DNA of 64,000 bases from SSSZ01 sp036732025. Its GTDB lineage: Bacteria; Pseudomonadota; Gammaproteobacteria; Burkholderiales; Rhodocyclaceae. Within the stretch, counting starts at the first letter, position 1, and each line of letters opens with the position of its first letter. The stretch lies in contig DAINDE010000009.1 in the NCBI GenBank assembly GCA_036732025.1, positions 23,668 to 87,667 of the forward strand, written 5' to 3'. Made by a program: the position numbers and the translations under genes. Of this stretch, positions 58,912 through 64,000 are shown piece by piece. The notes below the pieces were generated by a model. That model worked only from the letters and a program-made list of their open reading frames with translations. It ran no database searches and was not told the origin of the DNA.

Positions 58912-58927
58912 AGCAAGAAGCGGGCCA
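58912..58927 (-). promoter_or_regulatory. Sigma-54 promoter of the triheme cytochrome operon
   Basis: On the minus strand TGGCCCG (58927-58921), four bases, TTGCT (58916-58912): one mismatch to the TGGCACG-N4-TTGCT consensus. The start would be near 58902. Confidence 0.65.
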
Positions 58928-58948
58928 CGATTTCCCGTTTTCAGGAAG

Positions 58949-58964
58949 TGGCACAGGTGTTGCT
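58949..58964 (+). promoter_or_regulatory. Consensus sigma-54 promoter of the c5/tetraheme/NHL operon
   Basis: TGGCAC (58949-58954), AGGTG, TTGCT (58960-58964): exact -24/-12 match. Transcription would start near 58975, 30 bases before the ATG at 59005. It is back to back with the minus-strand promoter at 58912-58927. Confidence 0.78.
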
Positions 58965-59004
58965 AAGTTCCCTTGCCGTCGTGACCGGCGGGAATCCCAG
59001 GGCC

Positions 59005-59331
59005 ATGCCATCGATTATTTCCCATCTCTCCGCGCTGCTTTCCGTGTCCGTGTTCGCCATGCCTTCCTTTGCCGATGGCGGCGGGTTTAGCGGCGCCGAG
59101 GTATATGCCCAGAGCTGCGCCATGTGCCACGCCAAGGGAGTGGGCGGGGCGCCGCGGCCCGGGCGGCTGGACGAGTGGCGTCCCCGCCTGGCGCCCGGCC
59201 GGGCCAACCTGCTGCGTTCGGTGCTGCGGGGCAAGGGGGCGATGCCGCCGAAGGGGGGCAACGCCTCGCTGACCGTCGTCGAGGCGAACGCCGCGCTCGA
59301 TTTCATGCTTTCCAGCGGCGCGAGGGAATGA
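59005..59331 (+). CDS. Monoheme cytochrome c5-like protein
   Basis: A 108-residue precursor: signal peptide (MPSIISHLSALLSVSVFAMPSFA) and an 85-residue class I cytochrome with CAMCH near mature residue 14 (YAQSCAMCHAKGVGGAPR) and an axial Met in KGAMPPKGGNASL, the cytochrome c5/c555 pattern. It is likely a small periplasmic electron shuttle for the multiheme proteins that follow. A GTG at 58981 is an alternative start. Tandem hairpins follow the gene. Confidence 0.85.
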   Translation: MPSIISHLSALLSVSVFAMPSFADGGGFSGAEVYAQSCAMCHAKGVGGAPRPGRLDEWRPRLAPGRANLLRSVLRGKGAMPPKGGNASLTVVEANAALDFMLSSGARE

Positions 59332-59340
59332 GGGATTGGC

Positions 59341-60144
59341 TTGATTACTTTTTTCCGACGGGCTGCCGGCGTGGTGAATCATCGCACCACCTCCCCGAAT
59401 CCGGCCGGCAGCCATTTTTCCGCGGCCCGAGGGTTCGGGCCGCGGATTTTTTCCCTGGCGCTCCTGATGGCCTGGACCAATTTCCTGGCGGCGGCGGACA
59501 TCCGCTCGACGCCGCACAATCTCACCCGCAAGGGGCCCGCCGTGGAAGCCGAGGAAGTCTGCGTCTTCTGCCATACGCCCCAGCAGACGGGCCTGCCCAG
59601 CCGCACCGGCGTCGCTGCCCAGCCGGCCTGGCAACCATCGCTGCCGGCAGCTCACGCCTTCGTCATGTTCGACGACATCGGCCGCCTGCAGTTCGGGGAC
59701 AAGCCGGCGGTGGGCTCCCAGTCCATCGCCTGCCTGTCGTGCCACGACGCCAACCAGGCCTTCTCGGTCATGGCCGCCGAGTCCGATCACCCTTTCGGCA
59801 TTCCCTACCGGGGATTTTCCCGGGGACGGGAACGGCTGCCCCTGGAAGAGAACACCACCGACGAGGCGCCCTCCCGGGCCGCCAGGTACCTGAAGTCCCT
59901 GGACGAATTCCGCATTCCCAGCCGCGGGCAGGTGGACAACCGCAGCGTCTGGTGGGTGTCCGCCGGCGGCGTCAGCGCCTGGCGGGGGCGCGCCGACCTG
60001 CCGCTCTACGCCCGGCCGGGAGCCGGGGGCGAGGTGCCCTATGTCGAATGCAGCAGCTGCCACGACCCGCACCTGCCTTCCCGGCTGTTCCTCCGGGTCA
60101 GCAACGAGGGCAGCCGCCTCTGTCTGACCTGCCACGACAAATGA
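59341..60144 (+). CDS. Tetraheme cytochrome c, OmcE-like skeleton (first copy)
   Basis: Four CXXCH motifs in the order CVFCHTP, CLSCHDA, CSSCHDPH, CLTCHDK, with an early STPHNL and DHPFGIP between hemes 2 and 3. This is the skeleton of OmcE-like tetraheme cytochromes. The start is uncertain: TTG 59341 has a GAGGGA ribosome site and yields a hydrophobic signal (RIFSLALLMAWTNFLAAA), but two terminator-like hairpins lie inside the first 40 codons; ATG 59467 avoids them but leaves almost no signal peptide. I keep TTG 59341 (267 residues). The second copy lies at 61549. Confidence 0.8.
   Translation: MITFFRRAAGVVNHRTTSPNPAGSHFSAARGFGPRIFSLALLMAWTNFLAAADIRSTPHNLTRKGPAVEAEEVCVFCHTPQQTGLPSRTGVAAQPAWQPSLPAAHAFVMFDDIGRLQFGDKPAVGSQSIACLSCHDANQAFSVMAAESDHPFGIPYRGFSRGRERLPLEENTTDEAPSRAARYLKSLDEFRIPSRGQVDNRSVWWVSAGGVSAWRGRADLPLYARPGAGGEVPYVECSSCHDPHLPSRLFLRVSNEGSRLCLTCHDK
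59362..59419 (+). terminator. First of two tandem terminator-like hairpins
   Basis: GCTGCCGGC (59362-59370) pairs with GCCGGCAGC (59404-59412), with an inner GTGGTG/CACCAC stem, and is followed by CATTTTT. It lies after the c5 gene and at the very start of the tetraheme frame. Confidence 0.5.
59420..59451 (+). terminator. Second tandem terminator-like hairpin
   Basis: CCGCGGCCCGA (59420-59430) and its perfect complement (59435-59445) with a 4-base loop, followed by ATTTTTT. A strong intrinsic terminator or attenuator just before the conserved part of the tetraheme gene. Confidence 0.65.
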
Positions 60145-60174
60145 AGCAAAACGTTTTCCACCGGGGAGTACGCC

Positions 60175-61302
60175 ATGATCGATGACACCGGTTTCCGCGG
60201 CGCCGCCGGGCGCTGGTCCGCCCTGGCGGCGCTGCTGGCCGTCCTGGCAGGCTGCGCTCCCATGCAGGAGGCCCAGAAGCAGGATGCCCGCCGGGAGCAA
60301 CTGGTCTACCCGGCGCCGCCGGACCCGGCGCGCTTCGTCTACGAGCGCACCATCTACGGCAGCGGCGACATCGCCGCTCCCCGCAGCGACGGCGTGTTCA
60401 AGCGCCTGGTGACGGGGGAGAGCGAGCGCTCGGAGGGGCTCGTCAAGCCCTATGCCGTGGCGGTCCATCGCGGCCGCATTTTCGTCAGCGATTCCGCCGA
60501 CCGCTTCGTCAAGGTCTTCGACATCCCGGAAGGCCGCTATTTCAAGATCGGCGACGACGAGCAGGGGCCGCTGGTCAAGCCCCTGGGTATCGACGTCGAC
60601 GCCGCCGGCAACCTCTACGTGGCCGATGCCACCCACCGGGCGGTCATGGTCTACACCCGGGACGGCAAATTCCTGCGCAAGATCGGCGGGCCCAAGATGT
60701 TCGAACGCCTCTCCAGCGTCACCGTCGATGCCGGCGGACAGAAAGTGCTGGTGGTGGACATCGGCGGGGTGTCGTCGGACATGCACAAGGTGCGGGTGTT
60801 CGACGGCGTTTCCGGCAACCATCTCTTCGACATCGGCAAGCGGGGCATCGGCGCCGGCGAATTCAACCTGCCGCGGGATGCGGCCATCGGCAGGAACGGC
60901 CAGATCTACGTGGTGGATGGCGGCAACTTCCGGGTCCAGGTGTTCGACCGCAACGGCAAGTACCTGCACAGCTTCGGCTCGGTGGGCAAGCAACTTGGCA
61001 ACTTCGCCCGGCCCAAGGAAATCGCGGCGGACCAGGAGGGCAACGTCTATGTCGTCGACGCCGCCTTCGGCAACTTCCAGATCTTCAACGCCGACGGCGA
61101 TCTCCTGATGTACATCGGCGAGCGTTCGGAAAAGGACGGCGCCGCCCGCTACATGCTGCCTTCGGGCATCTATGTCGACGAGGACGGCCGCGTCTACATG
61201 GTCGACCAGTGGTTCAAGAAGGTCGATGTCTTCCGCCCCTACGCCTTGCCGGCCGATGCCGGATTCCTGGGGATCAAGCCGAAGCCCGTGGCTTCCCGCT
61301 GA
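60175..61302 (+). CDS. NHL-repeat six-bladed beta-propeller lipoprotein
   Basis: A 375-residue protein with a lipobox LAVLAGC (Cys near 27), so it is lipid-anchored. The mature part is a run of NHL blades: VKPYAVAVHRGRIFVSDS, VKPLGIDVDAAGNLYVADA, FNLPRDAAIGRNGQIYVVDGGNFRVQVFD, FARPKEIAADQEGNVYVVDA and LPSGIYVDEDGRVYMVDQW. NHL propellers bind proteins. They are commonly encoded next to extracellular multiheme cytochromes, and here it lies between two tetraheme genes, which suggests a role in their export or assembly. A GGGGAG ribosome site precedes the ATG. Confidence 0.9.
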   Translation: MIDDTGFRGAAGRWSALAALLAVLAGCAPMQEAQKQDARREQLVYPAPPDPARFVYERTIYGSGDIAAPRSDGVFKRLVTGESERSEGLVKPYAVAVHRGRIFVSDSADRFVKVFDIPEGRYFKIGDDEQGPLVKPLGIDVDAAGNLYVADATHRAVMVYTRDGKFLRKIGGPKMFERLSSVTVDAGGQKVLVVDIGGVSSDMHKVRVFDGVSGNHLFDIGKRGIGAGEFNLPRDAAIGRNGQIYVVDGGNFRVQVFDRNGKYLHSFGSVGKQLGNFARPKEIAADQEGNVYVVDAAFGNFQIFNADGDLLMYIGERSEKDGAARYMLPSGIYVDEDGRVYMVDQWFKKVDVFRPYALPADAGFLGIKPKPVASR

Positions 61303-61322
61303 CCCCGCCGCCGCTTCCCGCG

Positions 61323-61379
61323 GCTGGGAAAGACGTGTTCCTGAGCTTGGGAAATCCCCTCTTCCGGGAAGGGGAAATA
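61323..61379 (+). promoter_or_regulatory. GGGAA / TTCC repeat cluster, possible enhancer
   Basis: Three GGGAAA or GGGGAAA blocks and several TTCC blocks alternate here, including the palindrome TTCCGGGAA near 61362. The cluster is about 100-150 bases upstream of the sigma-54-like site at 61474, the usual distance for enhancer-binding proteins. Confidence 0.3.
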
Positions 61380-61473
61380 TGCCGTCGGCCAGGCCCGGCC
61401 AGGGTCGGGCCTGGCGGCGAAGATCCTCACCCAATGGGCGGTCTGGCCGATCTTCCCGGCCCCGTTCCGGCCC

Positions 61474-61490
61474 TTGGCATGGTTGCTGCG
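61474..61490 (+). promoter_or_regulatory. Sigma-54-type promoter candidate of the second tetraheme gene
   Basis: TTGGCATG at 61474-61481, four bases, CTGC at 61486-61489: correct GG-N10-GC spacing, one mismatch in each box. It would start transcription near 61501, about 48 bases before the ATG. Confidence 0.45.
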
Positions 61491-61548
61491 TAGGGCTCCC
61501 GGGGCGAGGAGCTCGTACTTGATCAACTTTAGGGATCGGGAGTCATTT

Positions 61549-62415
61549 ATGGATATCAACTTCACCAAGGGGCGGTCGGCCGGGCGTCTGGCCAGGCTGT
61601 TCGCCGCGGCGGCGATCATGCTGGGGGCCATGGCCGGCCAGCAGGCGCTGGCGGGCATCGCCGACACCAAGCACAACCTGGGCGCTTCCAACGGCAACAA
61701 CACCAACTTCATGACCAGCGGCACGACGGAAATCTGCGTCTTCTGCCATACGCCGCACGCGTCCAACACCAACGTCAAGGCGCCGTTGTGGAACAAGCCC
61801 ACCAACGGCGGCGCGTACACCACCTACAGCACCGCCACGTCGTCCACCATCGATGGCTCGGTGGACATGTCGGGCGTGTCGCTGGCCTGCCTCTCCTGCC
61901 ATGACGGCACCCAGGCCATGGACACCATGATCAACAAGCCCGGCTCCGGCGGCTACAACGCCTCCGGCTCCACCCTGGGCGGTACCTGGACCGGCGCCAA
62001 CCAGGACGGCACCGGCAAGATGATCGGCCTGGCCAACCTCGGTACCGACCTCACCAACGACCACCCGGTGGGCATCCAGTACTGTGGCGGCGGCGTCAGC
62101 ACCGGCAGCGCCTCCACCTCGGCCGCGAGCACCGGTTCCTGCCGCGATGGCGATTTCTTCGCCCCGGCCAACGGCACCATCGCCGGCACGCGGGTGTGGT
62201 GGGTGGACTCCAACGGCGGCACCACCGGTACCCGGGAAAAGACGGACATGATCCTCTACGCCCGCGCCCCGACCCTTTCCGGGGATTCGACCTCCGGCTT
62301 CTTCCAGCCCTTCGTCGAGTGCGCCAGCTGCCACGATCCGCACTCCAGCAACACCACCTTCCTGCGTATCCAGAATACGCAGAGCGCGGTGTGCCTGACC
62401 TGCCACAACAAGTAA
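61549..62415 (+). CDS. Tetraheme cytochrome c, OmcE-like skeleton (second copy)
   Basis: A 288-residue exported cytochrome: signal peptide (about 1-35, AMAGQQALA-G), then DTKHNLGAS, CVFCHTPH (about 63-70), CLSCHDG (about 114), NDHPVGIQY, TRVWWVDSNGG, LYAR, FVECASCHDPH (about 258) and CLTCHNK at the very end. The four hemes plus the extra His in HNL, CHTPH, DHP and CHDPH would give bis-His ligation. The central part is rich in Gly, Ser and Thr (GSASTSAAST), suggesting an exposed extracellular loop. A GGGAG ribosome site and a strong terminator frame the gene, as for an abundant product. Confidence 0.88.
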   Translation: MDINFTKGRSAGRLARLFAAAAIMLGAMAGQQALAGIADTKHNLGASNGNNTNFMTSGTTEICVFCHTPHASNTNVKAPLWNKPTNGGAYTTYSTATSSTIDGSVDMSGVSLACLSCHDGTQAMDTMINKPGSGGYNASGSTLGGTWTGANQDGTGKMIGLANLGTDLTNDHPVGIQYCGGGVSTGSASTSAASTGSCRDGDFFAPANGTIAGTRVWWVDSNGGTTGTREKTDMILYARAPTLSGDSTSGFFQPFVECASCHDPHSSNTTFLRIQNTQSAVCLTCHNK

Positions 62416-62452
62416 GGCATCCGCGCAATCCCCGAAACTCCACGCTCAACCA

Positions 62453-62491
62453 GGCGGGCCGGGCCAACCAGTGCCCGGCCCGCCTTTCTTT
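62453..62491 (+). terminator. Strong intrinsic terminator after the second tetraheme gene
   Basis: GGCGGGCCGGG (62453-62463) pairs perfectly with CCCGGCCCGCC (62474-62484), followed by TTTCTTTT. It separates the tetraheme gene from the PPIase gene. Confidence 0.88.
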
Positions 62492-62504
62492 TGAGGATCC
62501 GATC

Positions 62505-63557
62505 GTGCATAGCCCATCGCATTCCCTTCGCCGCCACGCCGGGGTCCGCCTCCTGGCCTTCCTGATGGCCCTGCCGCTGGGGGCGCTCGCCGAGGACAGC
62601 CAGGCGGCGCCGGCGCCCTCCCCGGCCCGGGAGGCGCCGACGGCCGATTCCCATTCGCGGACCTTCGCCATCGTCAATGGCCGTTCCATTCCGACCCAGG
62701 AGTACGAAACCGCCTTCGCCAGCCTGGTCCGGCAAAAGTTCTACCACGGCCAGGTGCCCGAGGCGGAGCTGGCCGCCGCCCGGGAAGAGGTGAAGAGCCG
62801 CCTGGTGCAGCGCATCGTCCTCCTGGACGAAGCGAGCCGGCGGGGCATCGCCCCGGACAGCGGCCAGGTGGACAAGACCATTGCCGGCTACGAAGCGCGC
62901 TATGCCGGCAGCGCCGCCTGGCGGGAGAACCGGGAGCGCCTGCTGCCCGGGCTGCGGCAGCAGCTCGAGGAGCAGAGCCTGGTATCCCAGCTGGAGGGCC
63001 AGGTGCGGGCGCTTCCCGAACCCGGCGACGAGGAGGTGCGCGCCTTCTTCGCCGCCCGGCCCGAACTGTTCACCGAGCCGGAGAAGCTGCGCCTGTCCGT
63101 CATCCTCCTCACGGTGGACCCGTCCTCGCCGGCGACGGCATGGGAGGCGACCCGGGCCGAGGCCCAGGCCATCCACCAGCGTCTCCTGGCCGGCGCCGAC
63201 TTTGCCGAAACCGTCCGCCTCCATTCCGGCGCCTACGTCGAAACCGGCGGCGACATGGGCTACCTCCATCGCGGCATGCTGCCCGAGCAGCTGCATGAGC
63301 GCATCGACAAGTACGAGCTGGGCAAGGTCAACGCGCCGGTGGAAACCCTGCAGGGCATGGCCATCTTCCGCCTCGACGAGCGCGTGCCGGCCAAGAAGCG
63401 GGAATTCGCCGACGTCGCCGCCCGCGCACGGGACTTGCTAATCCGTGAACGTCAGGACGCCGCCTGGAAAGGCCTCGTAGACAGGCTCGTGGCGGCGGCG
63501 GACGTCAGGTTCTTTCACGGAGTGACTGGGGGAGCAGGCGAGGGCGCCGGAAAATAG
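62505..63557 (+). CDS. Periplasmic parvulin-type peptidyl-prolyl isomerase
   Basis: A 350-residue exported protein starting at GTG 62505 with GAGG in front. Signal peptide to about residue 28 (LGALAED), an N-terminal SurA/PrsA-like helical chaperone region (about 55-190, NGRSIPTQEYETAFASLVRQKF) and a rotamase domain (about 200-310: EKLRLSVILLTVDP, ADFAETVRLHSG, GGDMGYLHRGMLPEQL, PVETLQGMAIFRLDER). It probably folds or escorts the neighbouring secreted cytochromes. It lies just after a strong terminator, so expression should be much lower than that of the tetraheme gene. Confidence 0.88.
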   Translation: MHSPSHSLRRHAGVRLLAFLMALPLGALAEDSQAAPAPSPAREAPTADSHSRTFAIVNGRSIPTQEYETAFASLVRQKFYHGQVPEAELAAAREEVKSRLVQRIVLLDEASRRGIAPDSGQVDKTIAGYEARYAGSAAWRENRERLLPGLRQQLEEQSLVSQLEGQVRALPEPGDEEVRAFFAARPELFTEPEKLRLSVILLTVDPSSPATAWEATRAEAQAIHQRLLAGADFAETVRLHSGAYVETGGDMGYLHRGMLPEQLHERIDKYELGKVNAPVETLQGMAIFRLDERVPAKKREFADVAARARDLLIRERQDAAWKGLVDRLVAAADVRFFHGVTGGAGEGAGK

Positions 63558-63578
63558 CGCCCGCCTCGCCGGGCGTGC

Positions 63579-64000
63579 ATGGTGGGTAGACAGAGAGCAA
63601 TCGTCGGCAGCAACGCCTCCGCGCGGCTGGTCAGCAGTTTCGCGGGGGTTGCCTTCTTTGCCCTGTCCCCCCCGGCCCTGGCGGTGCAGGAGGCCTTCGC
63701 CGGCGAGACGGCAGTGGCGGAGGAGGCCGCCGACGAATCCCCGCCCCTGCGGCTGGCCCAGGCCCTGGGCGAGGTAGGGCCGCCCGGCGGCAGTCCGGCC
63801 GGGGGCATTCTCCCGGACACCCCCCTCGGCCTGCAGCCGGCCCGCGGCCTGCGCATGCCCGGTGCCGCCGGCGGTGGCCGCCCTTCCGGCACCGCCGCCG
63901 CCGTCCTGCCCCCGGCCTCGCCGCCGGCGGCCGCAGCCGGGGCCCAAGCCCAAGCCGGCGGCGGCCAGGCCGGGGCCGGGGGGTACCAAAAAGGAGAAAA
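63579..64000 (+). CDS. Secreted Gly/Ala/Pro-rich protein, 3' truncated by the window
   Basis: An ATG at 63579 opens a frame with no stop to the end of the window (140 residues visible). It starts with a signal peptide (SARLVSSFAGVAFFALSPPALA, cut near residue 35), then an acidic segment (GETAVAEEAADE) and a long low-complexity stretch of Gly, Ala and Pro. The first bases follow the PPIase stop by 21 bases, so it probably belongs to the same transcript. The rest could be an outer-membrane barrel or a repetitive extracellular protein; nothing visible decides this. Confidence 0.6.
   Translation, partial: MVGRQRAIVGSNASARLVSSFAGVAFFALSPPALAVQEAFAGETAVAEEAADESPPLRLAQALGEVGPPGGSPAGGILPDTPLGLQPARGLRMPGAAGGGRPSGTAAAVLPPASPPAAAAGAQAQAGGGQAGAGGYQKGE

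Noticed and set aside
61303..61548. Possible GEMM riboswitch before the second tetraheme gene
   Set aside because: Leader has stems and GGGAA repeats but none of the conserved GEMM bases.
1..64000. CRISPR arrays, tRNA/rRNA genes, prophage or toxin-antitoxin modules
   Set aside because: No regular repeat-spacer pattern, no tRNA cloverleaf or rRNA sequence and no phage or toxin motif was found when reading both strands.

Overview
The window is GC-rich, tightly packed chromosomal DNA from a Gram-negative bacterium, most likely a betaproteobacterium of the Rhodocyclales type (Azospira, Dechloromonas, Azonexus or Thauera-like). That placement is inferred from gene content: ubiA and ubiD, ridA next to recG, a DUF2802 protein, a SPOR protein, many c-type cytochromes and many c-di-GMP enzymes. 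I see no rRNA, tRNA, CRISPR array, prophage or complete insertion sequence. One palindromic MITE-like element lies between ridA and recG.

Layout. (1) 1-8.5 kb is mostly housekeeping: the end of a YciA-type thioesterase, a FadL porin, DUF2802 and SPOR proteins, a TPR protein, RidA, the 166-bp palindrome, RecG, an alpha/beta hydrolase, a very small ORF or sRNA locus with its own promoter and terminators, a ProQ/FinO protein and an unknown protein. (2) 8.5-21.7 kb is a co-directional, overlapping run with a lipid theme: an ArsR-type regulator with a palindromic operator, Aas, a Tat-exported amidohydrolase, an anchored periplasmic Cys/His protein, an LplT-PlsC fusion, a DUF2339 giant membrane protein with three small two-helix membrane proteins, an Lgt-like protein and a radical SAM protein with the cysteine pattern of the MJ0619/tetraether-synthase (Tes) family. 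This looks like a membrane-lipid remodelling locus not described as a unit, to my knowledge. (3) 21.7-30.8 kb has an MFS carrier, ubiA, a class II cytochrome c, an EAL/HD-GYP pair, ubiD-GNAT-sfsA and a Vgb-like propeller. (4) 30.8-55.8 kb is cell wall and signalling: DacB, an Aer-like receptor, a sirtuin, a hybrid kinase, an HDOD-kinase plus REC-PAS-GGDEF-EAL pair, a kinase/NtrC-type regulator pair beside an outer-membrane barrel, a GGDEF-EAL protein with a periplasmic heme c motif, a c7-like triheme cytochrome, a stand-alone CHASE protein and a 1314-residue GGDEF-EAL protein. (5) 55.9-64 kb is a cytochrome locus. One operon (minus strand) encodes two triheme class I cytochromes and a helical secreted protein. 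The plus strand carries a c5-like cytochrome, a tetraheme cytochrome, an NHL-propeller lipoprotein, a second tetraheme cytochrome of the same pattern, a parvulin PPIase and the start of a secreted low-complexity protein.

How it may work together. The tetraheme cytochrome / NHL / PPIase set has the sequence skeleton of OmcE-like extracellular cytochromes, so an extracellular electron-transfer filament or conduit is a reasonable hypothesis. Sigma-54 promoters (TGGCAC-N5-TTGC type) sit back to back between the two cytochrome operons, in front of the large GGDEF-EAL gene, and more weakly before the second tetraheme gene and the c7-like gene. An NtrC-family regulator is encoded at 43.7-45.1 kb. 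This suggests an RpoN regulon joining cytochromes and c-di-GMP signalling. Five c-di-GMP proteins, one with a heme motif, lie within about 32 kb.
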